A stretch of 64,000 nt of DNA from Luteimicrobium album (GTDB lineage: Bacteria; Actinomycetota; Actinomycetes; Actinomycetales; Cellulomonadaceae). The notes below the pieces were generated by a model. It had not been told where the DNA came from. It worked only from the letters and a program-made list of their open reading frames with translations, and ran no database searches. The stretch lies in contig NZ_BSUK01000001.1 in NCBI RefSeq assembly GCF_030161555.1, positions 3,658,001 to 3,722,000 of the forward strand. Direction: 5' to 3'. A program made the position numbers and the translations under genes. Shown piece after piece: positions 32,782-42,300 of the stretch (its first letter is position 1; every line of letters begins with the position of its first letter).

Positions 32782-33739
32782 CTACAAGCGCTCCCAGGCG
32801 GCCGAGCGTGCGGAGGCGTTGAAGGCGATCCATCGCCAGTGGCGCAAGATGCCGCAGGGCTCGTCATGGGATGACGCCTGGCAGCGCGTGGGCCCGGCGA
32901 TCAATCAGATCGTCACCGTCGCCCAGCGTCGCATCGCCACGGCCGCGCTCGCCTACGTGCCCGCGGTGATCGAAGACACCGGTCAGACCCAGAACTTCGA
33001 CGCTGACGCTACGGACGTCATCAACCCGCTCGTCGGGGTCGCAGGCGACGGGCGACCGGTCGACTCGCTCGCCTACGGGGCCGTCGTCCACTCCGGGACC
33101 GCCTACGACACGGGCTCGACGCCGTTCCAGGCGCTCAAGTCCGGTGGCGAGTGGCTCACGGTGGCCATGGGCACGGCACTGTCCGACACCGGACGCGAGG
33201 CCGAGTCCCTGGCCATGGGCACACGGCGCGTGCGCACCTACGTCCGCATGCTCGTGCCACCCTCGTGCCCGCGATGCACGATCCTCGCCGGCCAGGTCTC
33301 GCACACCTCTCAGGCGTTCCCGCGGCACACGAACTGCGACTGTCGGAACATCCCGCTCAACGAGTCGATCGCCGGCGACTACACGACCGACCCGCACGCC
33401 TACTTCCACTCGCTCACCAAGGACCAGCAGAACGAGGTCTTCGGTGAGGGCGATGCCGAGGCCGTCCGCAGCGGAGCCGACATCTTCCAGGTGGTCAACG
33501 CCCACCGAAACACCCGCCTCGCGCAGGTCGGCGGCCGGAAGGTGTGGCTCACCTCCGAGGGCACCACTCGCCGCGGCTTCGCCTACTCGCGCCTGTCGAC
33601 CTCCGCTGGCAAGGACATCAAGGCGGGGCGCTACCGACGCACCAACCGCCCACGCCTCATGCCATCCACGATCCGCCGCATCGCCACCAGCCGTGAGGAC
33701 TACCTCCGGCTGCTGTACGCGAACGGCTACGTGATCTAG
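32735..33739 (+). CDS. MuF-like minor capsid protein
   Basis: 334 residues from ATG 32735, overlapping the portal 3' end by 47 bp. Helical N-terminus; central AYGAVVHSGTAYDTGSTPFQ; the MuF zinc-like signature CPRCTILAGQ...RHTNCDCRNIPL; a C-terminal extension with VNAHRNTRLAQVGGRKVWLT. MuF proteins attach to the inner capsid face near the portal and are often injected with DNA. No toxin domain is recognisable at the C-terminus. Confidence 0.88.
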   Translation: MSIPAPPQKLPPSARDYKRSQAAERAEALKAIHRQWRKMPQGSSWDDAWQRVGPAINQIVTVAQRRIATAALAYVPAVIEDTGQTQNFDADATDVINPLVGVAGDGRPVDSLAYGAVVHSGTAYDTGSTPFQALKSGGEWLTVAMGTALSDTGREAESLAMGTRRVRTYVRMLVPPSCPRCTILAGQVSHTSQAFPRHTNCDCRNIPLNESIAGDYTTDPHAYFHSLTKDQQNEVFGEGDAEAVRSGADIFQVVNAHRNTRLAQVGGRKVWLTSEGTTRRGFAYSRLSTSAGKDIKAGRYRRTNRPRLMPSTIRRIATSREDYLRLLYANGYVI

Positions 33740-33791
33740 ACCCCCACGGCCCGCAAGGGGCCGCGGACCGACTCTCGCAAGGAGAGACCCC

Positions 33792-34422
33792 ATGGCTGAC
33801 GAAGCCACGCAGGACGCGGTCGCGCAGGCCGTGGAGCAGGACGTCACCACCGACCAGTCGACTGCCGGTGACGACGAGCAGACCCCGGCGCTGAGGCGCT
33901 GGGCGACGCTGGCAAGAAGGCGCTCGACGCCATGAAGGCCAAGTGGAAGGCGGCCGAGGAGAAGGCGCGCGCCGAGGCTGAGGCCCGCGAGAAGGCGGAA
34001 GCCAAGATCGCGGGCACTGAGGCCGAGTACGCAGCCGAGCAGGAGCGACGCAAGGTCGAGCAGGAGGCGCTGGCGAAGGCCAACGAGCGCATCCTCAAGG
34101 CCGAGATCCGCGCTGCAGCCGGCAAGCTCGCCGACCCCTCCGATGCCCTTCGCTACCTCAACCTCGCGGACTTCGAGGTTGGACCCGATGGAGAGGTCGA
34201 CCAGGCCGCCATCACCGCCTCGATCGAGGCGCTCATCAAGTCCAAGCCCTACCTGGCCGCGCAAGGCGGAGGGTGCAGCAGACCGTCTTCCAGTCCCCCA
34301 CGGCAAGTCGTGAGGGAAGCACGGAGGGGTCTGTCGCCGACCAGATCGCAGCAGCCGAGAAGGCGGGCGACTGGGCAAAGGCGGGGGCGCTCAAGGCGAC
34401 CCTTCTGGACGCCAAGCACTGA
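33792..34422 (+). CDS. Capsid scaffolding protein (two frameshifts)
   Basis: About 210 residues after adding one base at 33883-33886 and one near 34268-34272. A long coiled coil is obvious (KWKAAEEKARAEAEAREKAE; EQERRKVEQEALAKANERIL), then DPSDALRYLNLADFEVGPDG and a C-terminal EKAGDWAKAGALKATLLDAK helix. Acidic, coiled-coil proteins in front of the capsid gene are scaffolds of this phage group. The C-terminal helix ending probably contacts the capsid protein. Confidence 0.88.
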
Positions 34423-34451
34423 CACTCCACCACACCTGAAAGGGGCCAGTC

Positions 34452-35418
34452 ATGGCCGGAATTGTTGGCATGGGGACCACCTTCAACCTCCCCAACTACG
34501 TGGGCGAGCTGTTCGCAGCTTCGCCCGAGGACACCCGCTCCTGTCGAGCATCGGCGGCCTGACCGGCGGCGAGTCCGTCGGCTCCGTCCTGTTCGAGTGG
34601 CAGGGCTACGACCTGCGCGACGCCGAGGACGACCGTCAGCGCCTTGAGGGTGCGGACGCGCCCGACGGCGAGGAGCGGGTGCGCTACAACGCGTCGAACG
34701 TGCTCGAGGTCCACCAGGAAGCGGTGAACATCTCGTACACCAAGCAGGGCGCGAACCGCCAGCGCGGCGCGGGTGCGACCGCCATCACGGTCGGCACGAC
34801 GGTCGTTCCGGCCGACGAGCTCGCCTGGCAGCTCCAGCAGCAGTTCAAGCAGATTGCCCGCGACGTCGAGAAGACGTTCATCACGGGCACCTACGCGCGC
34901 CCGGCGGGCAACACCGCCCCCGCAAGACCCGCGGTCTGATCGAGGCCATCGAGACGAACGTCGACACGACCGGCGAGACCGCCGCGACTCTCGACGTCGA
35001 CACGATCCTCGACCTGTTCCAGAAGGTCTGGGAGAACGGCGGCATCCAGGAGTCCGAGACCCGGACGGTCATCCTGAACGCGGCCCTCAAGCGCGCGCTC
35101 ACGCGGATCTTCATCAAGGACTCGGGCTACGAGGAGGCCACCCGCAACGTCGGCGGCGTCGACCTCCAGACGTTCGAGACGGACTTTGGGCGGGCGAACA
35201 TCATGCTCAACCGCTACGTGCCCGCCGACACGCTCATCGTCGCCTCGCTCGAGGAGCTGTCGCCGGCGTTCCTGGAGATCCCGGGTAGCGGCCACTTCTT
35301 CGCCGAGCCCCTCGCGAAGACGGGCGCCTCGGACAAGGTTCAGATCTACGGCGAGATCGGCCTCAAGTACGGCAACGAGCGCAAGCACGGCGTGCTCACC
35401 GTCGCTTCGGGCTCCTGA
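34452..35418 (+). CDS. Major capsid protein, SU10/DUF5309 type (two frameshifts)
   Basis: 322 residues after adding one base near 34534-34536 and one at 34917-34921. Landmarks: TTFNLPNYVGELFAASPEDT, SSIGGLTGG, FEWQGYDLRDAEDDRQRLEG, NVLEVHQEAVNISYTKQGAN, VILNAALKRALTRIF, DFGRANIMLNRYVPADTLIV and EIGLKYGNERKHGVL. These are the conserved blocks of the SU10 capsid family, an HK97-fold protein. No capsid protease gene is present, in keeping with a separate scaffold. Confidence 0.93.
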
Positions 35419-35425
35419 TCCAGCA

Positions 35426-35461
35426 CCCAGGCCGGGGCGCCCCCTTTCGCCCCGGCCTGGG
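35426..35461 (+). terminator. Hairpin after the capsid gene
   Basis: CCCAGGCCGGGGCG (35426-35439), an eight-base loop and CGCCCCGGCCTGGG (35448-35461): a perfect 14-bp stem without a T-run. It probably lowers read-through into connector genes so that capsid protein is made in excess. Confidence 0.65.
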
Positions 35462-35488
35462 GTCCGCACAACCGCCGAGGAGGCGCAG

Positions 35489-36079
35489 ATGGACCCGCTC
35501 GCGACCGTCGCTGACCTCCAGGCTCTCGGCGTGGACACGACGACCAACCCGGCGCTCGTGGACTCGCTGCTCGACTCCGTCTCGTCCGCCGTGCGCGACG
35601 CGGCGGGCTCGCTCATCACGCGAACGACCTCCACGGCCACCATCTGGACCGAGGCGTCCAGGCGACTCGAGCTTCCCGTTCGCCCGGTTCGCTCCGTGTC
35701 CTCGGTGAAGATCGACGACCAGGACTTCACGAGCTATCGACTCCTCGGTTCCTCGCTGTGGCGCGACTGCTACTGGCACCAGCCCGGCGAGACTCCGTCC
35801 GCCGTCACGGTCACCTTCGACCACGGCTATGACGAGGTGCCCGCCGACATCGTCAACCTCGTCTGCATGCTCGTCGCGGCAGGCGTCAACGAGGCCGCGA
35901 ACGGCGGGCTCGCGTCCCACCGCGGCCTGTCCTCCGAACGGATCGACGACGCGCAGATCTCCTACGCCACCGGCGAGTCCGAGGTTGTGGACGTCACCGA
36001 GCTTCCCGAGCGCACCAAGCTCGCGCTACGTCAACGGTTCGGCACCCCGCGCACCGGTGTCTACGAGACGGTCCGCTGA
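35489..36079 (+). CDS. Head-tail connector (gp6-like adaptor)
   Basis: 196 residues, ATG 35489 with GAGGAGG upstream. Helical start (TVADLQALGVDTTTNPALVD; SVSSAVRDAAGSLI), then beta strands LELPVRPVRSVSSVKIDD and VTVTFDHGYDEVPADIVNLV, and TKLALRQRFG near the end. This is the pattern of phage connector proteins that bind the portal ring from outside. It overlaps the next gene by one base. Confidence 0.85.
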   Translation: MDPLATVADLQALGVDTTTNPALVDSLLDSVSSAVRDAAGSLITRTTSTATIWTEASRRLELPVRPVRSVSSVKIDDQDFTSYRLLGSSLWRDCYWHQPGETPSAVTVTFDHGYDEVPADIVNLVCMLVAAGVNEAANGGLASHRGLSSERIDDAQISYATGESEVVDVTELPERTKLALRQRFGTPRTGVYETVR

Positions 36080-36471
36080 TGCGCGCCCCATCCCTCACCC
36101 GCCACCGCGCCAACGCCGAAGCCCTCATGATCGACACCTGCACGGTGCGCCGGATCGTGGGCTCGACCGAGGATCCGACCACTGGCGCCCCCGTCGACAC
36201 CTACGAGGACGTCTACCAGGGCAAGGCCAAGCGCCAGTCCGAGGCGCAGTACGAGGTCACTCCCGACATTGGCGAGGCCGTGTTTACGGTGCAGCGCTAC
36301 CTCGCCCACTTCCCCGTCGGCGCGTTCCTCCCGAACGTCGGCGACGTCATCGAGTGGACCGCCTGCCCCGAGGATCCTCTACGCGCGGGCACGAAGGACC
36401 GCATCGTCGGCCGCTTCAACAAGTCCCTCGCGACCGCCATGCGCGTCTACGTCGAACAGGTGGTGCCGTGA
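36079..36471 (+). CDS. Head-tail stopper, DUF6093 family
   Basis: 130 residues. DTCTVRRIVGSTEDPTTGAP, YEDVYQGKAKRQSEAQYEV and VTPDIGEAVFTVQRYLAHFP fit DUF6093, the small beta-barrel stopper proteins of actinophages. Position between connector and gp10-like protein agrees. Confidence 0.8.
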   Translation: MRAPSLTRHRANAEALMIDTCTVRRIVGSTEDPTTGAPVDTYEDVYQGKAKRQSEAQYEVTPDIGEAVFTVQRYLAHFPVGAFLPNVGDVIEWTACPEDPLRAGTKDRIVGRFNKSLATAMRVYVEQVVP

Positions 36472-36857
36472 TGCCTGACGGGATCTCCATCGACACCTCT
36501 GCCCTGCGCACGCTCGCCACCGATCTCGGCAAGATCCCCGGCAAGGCTGAGCCCGGGCTCGAGGTGGTCATGAAGCGCGCGGCGCAGAACATCAAGACCG
36601 ACATGCAGGCCGAGTTCCGCAAGTCCACGCACTTCCGAGGGGTCGCGGGCCACGTGTCCTACGACCGCACCGGCTTCCTCGGCTCCGTCGGCTACGAGAT
36701 CGGCCCCGAGGTTGGTGGCGCCGGCTCCCTGGCTGGCATCGCGGTCAACGGCGGCGCGAACGGTGGCGGCGGGACGGTCGACATCGACCACGTCCTCGAG
36801 CGTGAGGCGCCGAACATCGAGCGCGAGGTCGGCAAGATCCTGGACCGCCTGCTGTGA
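36471..36857 (+). CDS. HK97 gp10-like tail completion protein
   Basis: 128 residues. Helical start LRTLATDLGKIPGKAEPGLE, VMKRAAQNIKTDMQAEF, then GVAGHVSYDRTGFLGSVGYE and a C-terminal EREVGKILDRLL helix. The layout equals HK97 gp10-like proteins at the neck. Overlaps both neighbours (TGATG, GTGA). Confidence 0.8.
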   Translation: MPDGISIDTSALRTLATDLGKIPGKAEPGLEVVMKRAAQNIKTDMQAEFRKSTHFRGVAGHVSYDRTGFLGSVGYEIGPEVGGAGSLAGIAVNGGANGGGGTVDIDHVLEREAPNIEREVGKILDRLL

Positions 36858-37270
36858 GCGCGTCGAAGCCGCTGTACGACGCAATCAAGGCTCTCGCCCC
36901 GTCAGGCATCACGGTCTACTCCGGCGAGGCCAAGGCGATCGGATCGGCCGTGCTCACTCCCCCGTGGCTCGTGTTGAACATCGAGACCCCGGACTCGATC
37001 AGGTCCGCGGCCGCGACGCACCTCGCGGGCACCGGGCGACTCAAGGTCACCGTGTGCGCCGCCGACGAGGCGAACTGCCACTACTGGATCGACGCCGTGC
37101 ATGAGGCATGGCGCGGTGCTCGTGTCCAGGTCCCCGGCTGGGCGATCGGCACGCTCATCCAGACCGAGCAGTCCGGCCCCTACCTCGCCGGACTCACGGC
37201 CACCGACACCAACCTGCGCTACCAGGTCGCGCAGGTGTGGTTCAGCTTCACCGCCTCCCCGCTGACCTGA
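36854..37270 (+). CDS. Tail terminator-like protein
   Basis: 138 residues from a GTG in the previous stop. KPLYDAIKALAPSGITVYSG, PPWLVLNIETPDSIRSAAAT and the strand-rich remainder match small actinophage tail terminator proteins, which cap the tail tube. Assignment rests mostly on position. Confidence 0.7.
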   Translation: MSASKPLYDAIKALAPSGITVYSGEAKAIGSAVLTPPWLVLNIETPDSIRSAAATHLAGTGRLKVTVCAADEANCHYWIDAVHEAWRGARVQVPGWAIGTLIQTEQSGPYLAGLTATDTNLRYQVAQVWFSFTASPLT

Positions 37271-37334
37271 CCCACCCCACCCTCTAGCCCCCTGGCATCG
37301 CCTGCGGGGCGCTTCGTCATGCCCGGAGGTGGCC

Positions 37335-37559
37335 GTGTTCGTGCGCGTTCGCGACCCATCCACGGGCCACCAGTTCGACGTGCCAGAGACCGACCGACGC
37401 ATCGGGGTCTCGCTCGCCCTGCTCGACCGGCCGCACTTTCCACCGTCGCGCTACCCGCGTCCGCCGAAGCACCACCTGAACCTCGCGGGCCAGTCGGCCT
37501 CGCGTGAGCCGGAGCCCGCGACCGCAGGCCCGGAAGAGGCCACTGAGAAGGAGATTTGA
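37335..37559 (+). CDS. Hypothetical protein between tail terminator and tail tube genes
   Basis: 74 residues; GTG 37335 is chosen because GGAGG is five bases upstream. FVRVRDPSTGHQFDVPETDR at the start and a Pro/Glu-rich end. Short proteins with an N-terminal DPxTGHQFDV-like motif are frequent at this site in actinophages; role unknown. The ribosome binding site is part of the recurrent CTTCGTCATGCCCGGAGG leader. Confidence 0.7.
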   Translation: MFVRVRDPSTGHQFDVPETDRRIGVSLALLDRPHFPPSRYPRPPKHHLNLAGQSASREPEPATAGPEEATEKEI

Positions 37560-37560
37560 C

Positions 37561-38082
37561 ATGGCCGCCACTGGATCCCTGCCCGTCACCCCGTCCGACG
37601 GCAACACCCGCGTCCTGCTCGTCCCGGCGATCGCGGACGAGACCGCGCCCACCGTCACCGAGCTCACCGGCGCGGGCGTCGTCGACATCTCGTGCTACCT
37701 CACCGTGGACGGCCTCGCGGCCACCCTCGACGAGGCGCAGATCAGCATCGACCTGCTCTGCTCGCGCGTCACCCGCCAGGAGCCGGGCCGCGTCACCCCG
37801 TCGCTCACCTTCACCGGTGTCGACAACACGAACACCGACTACGAGGACGACTTCAACGAGCTCGTCGACGCCCTGACCTACCTGTCGATCTGGTACGTCG
37901 TCATCCGCCGCGGACTCCCGTTCGAGGACGCGATCGCGGCCGGCCAGAAGGTCACCGTGCTCAAGGGCAAGGCGGGCATGAAGCAGCTCGTCGCGTCCGA
38001 GGCCAACTCGTTCCAGCGCTCGACCTGGAACATGAACGCCGCCTCGTACAACCCCGACGTCGCGGTCGTCGCCGGCTCCTGA
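37561..38082 (+). CDS. Major tail (tube) protein
   Basis: 173 residues, AAGGAGA before ATG 37561. Beta-rich sequence (TRVLLVPAIADETAPTVTEL; DISCYLTVDGLAATLDEAQI; VTPSLTFTGVDN; WYVVIRRGLPFEDAIAAGQK) typical of siphophage tube proteins, which stack as hexameric rings. It is followed by a hairpin and the tail assembly chaperones, the normal order. Confidence 0.85.
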   Translation: MAATGSLPVTPSDGNTRVLLVPAIADETAPTVTELTGAGVVDISCYLTVDGLAATLDEAQISIDLLCSRVTRQEPGRVTPSLTFTGVDNTNTDYEDDFNELVDALTYLSIWYVVIRRGLPFEDAIAAGQKVTVLKGKAGMKQLVASEANSFQRSTWNMNAASYNPDVAVVAGS

Positions 38083-38128
38083 CCCCCAACTCCCCCGGCC
38101 CGCTCTGACGGTGGGCGGGTCGGGGGTC
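38081..38128 (+). terminator. Imperfect hairpin after the tail tube gene
   Basis: GACCCCC (38081-38087) pairs with GGGGGTC (38122-38128) and GGCCCGC (38097-38103) with GCGGGTC (38115-38121, one G-U). It could limit transcription beyond the abundantly needed tube protein. Confidence 0.45.
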
Positions 38129-38160
38129 ACACACCGTCACACACCGTCACCACCGTCACC
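38127..38160. repeat. Short tandem CACCGTCA repeats
   Basis: CACCGTCA occurs three times in a row with small spacers between the tube and chaperone genes, part of a G-poor stretch. Possible regulatory role unknown. Confidence 0.5.
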
Positions 38161-38180
38161 TCGCCGTCAAGGAGTACGAC

Positions 38181-38708
38181 ATGGTTCTGCCCATCAAGCG
38201 CGCCCGGTCCACGTTCACCTTCTACCCGGACATGTCCGTGGCCCAGGAGATCGACCGCCTCGAGGAGGCTGTCGCCGTCGCCATGCAGGCTCTCGAGACC
38301 GAGAAGGACAAGCCCCAGACCCTCGCGTCGAAGACCGTCGCGCAGGCGCAGAAGAAGGTCGACGCCGCACGCAAGGCCTACGACGACGCCTGCGCAGCCG
38401 CGAACTCCGGAGCGCTCAAGCTCACCCTTGAAGCCCTCGCCCAGAAGCGCTGGGCCGAGGCCGAAGAGGCCCACCCGGCACGCGAAGGCGACGACGACGA
38501 CGCGGTCTACGCCGTCAACTTCGACACCTTCCTCGGCGAGGTGCTCCCCGACTCGGTCATCGAGGTCCAGGACGGCGCCGGCGAGCGTGTGGCCGTGAGC
38601 CCGGACGAGTGGCGCCAGGCGGTCGACGAGATCAGCAACGGGCAGTACCGCGCCTTGCTCCTGTCGATCCTCGCGCTGAACCGGAGCGCCAAGCAGAACC
38701 CTTTCTAG
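38181..38708 (+). CDS. Tail assembly chaperone (gpG-like)
   Basis: 175 residues from ATG 38181: FTFYPDMSVAQEIDRLEEAV, long coiled-coil-like helix (ALETEKDKPQTLASKTVAQA), then AVNFDTFLGEVLPDSVIEVQ and ISNGQYRALLLSILALNRSA. Position between tube protein and tape measure, plus a canonical slippery sequence at its very end, identify it as the first tail chaperone that coats the tape measure during tail assembly. Confidence 0.88.
   Translation: MVLPIKRARSTFTFYPDMSVAQEIDRLEEAVAVAMQALETEKDKPQTLASKTVAQAQKKVDAARKAYDDACAAANSGALKLTLEALAQKRWAEAEEAHPAREGDDDDAVYAVNFDTFLGEVLPDSVIEVQDGAGERVAVSPDEWRQAVDEISNGQYRALLLSILALNRSAKQNPF
38699..38705 (+). promoter_or_regulatory. Programmed -1 frameshift site CCCTTTC
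   Basis: The heptamer C-CCT-TTC is in the X-XXY-YYZ phase and is immediately followed by the TAG stop of the first chaperone. Slipping back one base continues as LVRRLTSDPGLRAEV in the downstream frame. Comparable -1 sites make lambda gpGT and its homologs. Confidence 0.85.
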
Positions 38709-39178
38709 TCCGCCGCTTGACGAGCGACCCAGGCCTGCGCGCGGAAGTCTCCCTCGCGCGGCGCCTGGGGATCTCGTACAAGCGGCTCAAGGGCTGGGAG
38801 CCGGTCACGACGTACACCTACGACGGGGACGGGCGCCTGGTCTCCTCGCGCCCCGAGGTCGAGTGGGACGAGACCGAACAGGCGTGGATGTCCGCACTGG
38901 ACGCCTACGAGGCGTCCCTGTGCGAGCACTGCGGCCTACCTCGCGACGTCTGCCACGCACCAACGCTCGAGGGGCGCGTCAAGGTACCGCCACCGTCACG
39001 CTGCCACGTCCATACCGCCATGCTCCGAGCGCAGAACGACCGCGCCTCGTACAACCAGAGCGTCGCCAACAAGGGTGGCGCACGCATGGGTCAGTACGAC
39101 GCAGCCCTCTCGTGGGGCTTCACCCTCCCTGAGCCCGCGACCTCTGTGACGCCCACCAGCCCAGCCCGGCAGCGGTGA
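38699..39178 (+). CDS. Tail assembly chaperone, frameshift extension (gpT-like)
   Basis: Translated only as a -1 fusion to the chaperone, because no start codon or ribosome site is available. It reads SDPGLRAEVSLARRLGISYK, RLKGWEPVTTYTYDGDGRLV, then a Cys/His segment (LCEHCGLPRDVCHAP) and a flexible tail. RLGISYKRLKGWEP is the typical first helix of actinophage chaperone extensions. The end overlaps a reverse-strand gene by 59 bp. Confidence 0.85.
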   Translation, partial: PFLVRRLTSDPGLRAEVSLARRLGISYKRLKGWEPVTTYTYDGDGRLVSSRPEVEWDETEQAWMSALDAYEASLCEHCGLPRDVCHAPTLEGRVKVPPPSRCHVHTAMLRAQNDRASYNQSVANKGGARMGQYDAALSWGFTLPEPATSVTPTSPARQR

Positions 39179-39308
39179 CAACCACCCCCGCAACAAAGAG
39201 CCACACATGCGGGCTCCCTGCGGCGGTGGAGGCGATCGCGAACACCAGGACGACGACACCAACGACGGTCGCCCAGTTCCACACGCTGCGGCTGTTCATG
39301 CGCCCCAT
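39120..39308 (-). CDS. Reverse-strand membrane miniprotein in the tail module (candidate moron)
   Basis: 62 residues on the strand opposite to all tail genes, with GGAG four bases before ATG 39308. Two hydrophobic segments (WNWATVVGVVVLVFAIA and HVWLFVAGVVVTAAGLGW) around a short loop and a basic end (SQRSRAQGG) predict a two-helix inner membrane protein. The sense strand has no gene between 39179 and 39338. Isolated reverse genes of this kind are usually lysogenic conversion or superinfection-exclusion genes. Confidence 0.65.
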   Translation of the reverse strand: MGRMNSRSVWNWATVVGVVVLVFAIASTAAGSPHVWLFVAGVVVTAAGLGWWASQRSRAQGG

Positions 39309-39338
39309 CTAACTCCACATCGAACCCAGAGGTGATCC

Positions 39339-42300
39339 GTGGCCACTCGTACCGAGACCATCAAGATCAACCTCGACATCTCGGGCCTGCGCGCGAACGC
39401 TGCGGCTGCCAAGAAGTCCATCGCTGACGCGGCTGGAACGAAGCTCCCGGCGTACGCACAGAAGAACGCTGCGGCTCTTGGTCAGGTGTCCAAGGCGGCC
39501 GGGATCATGGGCGCCGCCCTGGTGGCTTCTGCTGGTCTCGCGGTCAAGACGTTCGCCGACTGGGACTCCAAGATGGCGCAGGTCAAGTCGCTGTCCCACG
39601 CCTCGGCTGCGGACATGCAGCAACTCAAGACCGCGACGATGGGCTTCGCCAAGCAGTTCGGGATCTCGGCGACCCAGGCTGCCGACGCGGAGATCGAGCT
39701 CGTCAAGGCCGGCGTGTCCGTGAAGGACATCATGGGCGGCGCGCTCAAGGGCGCCCTCACCCTCGCCTCGGCCGGACAGATGGACGTGGCCGACGCGACG
39801 GAGATCGCCGCCTCGGCCATGACGCAGTTCGGCCTCAAGGGCAAGGACGTCTCGCACATCGCCGACCTCCTGGCTGCTGGTGCAGACAAGGCCCTCGGCT
39901 CGGTTTCCGACCTCGGGCAGGGCCTCAAGTACGTCGGCCCTGTCGCTGCCGGTCTGAACATCAGCATCGAGCAGACCGTCGGCACCCTCTCCGAGCTCGC
40001 CCAGAACGGCATCCTCGCCGACCAGGCGGGCACCTCCCTGCGCGGCATGCTCCAGGCGCTTGTAGCCCCGTCGCGCGAGGCGACGAAGGTCATGGACACC
40101 TACGGGATCTCCGTCTACGACGCTCAGGGCAAGTTCGTTGGGTTCGATGGCATCGCCGAGCAGCTCAGCACCAAGCTCGGCAAGCTTGACGATGCAACCA
40201 AGCAGCAGGCCCTCGGGCAGATCTTCGGCAACCAGCAGATCACCGCCGCGACCGTCCTCATGAAGGACGGCGCGAAGGGTGTCGACGACTGGACCAAGGC
40301 GGTCAACGACCAGGGCTTCGCGGCTGAGCAGGCGTCCGGGAAGATGGACTCCCTCTCCGGCGACCTCGAGAAGTTCAAGGCATCCCTGACCAACGCCCTG
40401 ATCGGCACCGGCGCAGGGGCGAACTCACCCCTGCGCGGGCTCGTCCAGGGCGCGACCGACCTCGTCGACGCGTTCAACAAGCTCCCTGGCCCCATGAAGA
40501 CGGCAACACTGGCGCTCGTCGGCGGCGGCGGACTGGTCGCGCTCGGGGTGGCTGGGCTCGCGAAGGTAATCCAGTCGGTGGGGACACTCAAGAAGACCGT
40601 CGACACCCTCGGCGCGTCGTTCCCCCGCGCGACCAAGTCGCTCGGCAGCCTTGGCAAGGCGGCAGGCATTGCCGCCGCTGCTTTCACCACGTTCGAGATT
40701 GCTGCGCAGATCGCCGGGAGCGGTCTGGACAAGATCGCCTCGCAGACCCAGTTCGAGAGCACCTTGAAGAAGATCGGCTCGTCGGCGAAGGACAGCGGCG
40801 AGTCCGTCTCGGACGCCAAGAAGAAGCTCGACGACTTGTTCACAGTCTCGGGTTCCGGGGCTGCGTCGATCACAGGCGTTGGCAACGCCATCAAGACGCT
40901 CAACATGAACAAGTTCATCCAGACGTGGGACACCGTGGGGTCTCTGTTCGGGGTGTTCGACTCCGACCAGAAGCTCGCAAAGAAGGCGGTCTCAGAGTTC
41001 GATGACGCCATCACCGCTCTGGCCGAGAGCGGTGATGTCGAAGACGTCGCCTCCTCCCTCAAGTACTACCAGGAGCAGGCCAACAAGGCTGGCGTCTCGA
41101 CCGAGAAGGCCATGGCGCTCCTGCCGAACTACAACGACTACCTGACGCAGCAGGCAGACGCCACGAAGTCCGCAGCGGATGCCACGGACGTGAATGCAGT
41201 GGCAGCACAGGAGGCTGCGAAGAAGTTCCAGGCCTCCGAAGAGGCTGTGGCCAAGTGGGCCAAGGGCGTCTCGGACAACGCCGGCGCGTTCCTCGACTTC
41301 TCCCAGGATGCCGACACTGCGAAGCTGTCGCTCGACGGCTGGATCCAGAAGCTCGACGGCCAGGCGAGCGACCTGCGCGACTGGGCGAAGAACATCAAGA
41401 AGGCGGCCGAGAACGGCGTCTCCAAGGGCGTCCTGACCGAGCTCGCGAAGCTCGGGCCGGAGGAGCGACCCGCGTCAAGGAACTGGCGAACGGCACCAAG
41501 AAGCAGGTCGACCAGGTCAACCGGGACTTCGCGACGGTCAGCAAGTCGGCCGACGACGTCAACAGCTCACTCTCCGCCATCAAGGCTCCGAAGCCGGTCA
41601 AGGTGGAGGTCGACACCTCGGGCGCGAAGAAGGTCATCGACGGTCTGCACGACGCGATGAGCCTGTTCAAGCCCAAGCCCACGAAGGTCACTGCCGACAC
41701 GACGCCGGCGAAGAAGTCCACGGACGCCCTCAAGGACTACATCGACCGGACGTCCGGGAACGTCGACGTCGGCGCTGACACCTCTGCCGGCAAGCAGGAC
41801 GCGAACTCTCTGCTCGGCTACATCTCGAGATCCAGTGCGAACGTCAAGGTCGGCGCCGACACCTCGGCGTTCAACAAGGCGATGTCCGAGCTGACCGTGC
41901 CGCAGAAGACGGTCGGCGTCCTGGCACCGCATGCGGCAGGCGGGGCTACATCGCCGGGCCCGGCGGCCCGACGGACGACAAGGTCCCGGCGATGCTCTCC
42001 AATGGAGAGTTCGTCATCAGCGCGGCCGCGGTGAAGAAGTACGGGCCGCTGATCGAGCAGATCAACTCGGGCACCCTGCCCCACTTCGCGTCGGGCGGCA
42101 AGGTCCCGAGCAAGTGGCACGGGCACTCGCTGGAGTACTGGCAGCAGCGCTACGCCTCGGGCACGGACTACCTGCAGCTCAAGCAGGCGATCGCCAACGA
42201 CAAGAAGTCGCTCGCTGAGAAGGAGTTGTACGGCCCGAAGGACAAGAACGGCAAGCAGCACGAGAAGCGGTATGTGCTGCGCGGGATCGACCGCCGGGTC

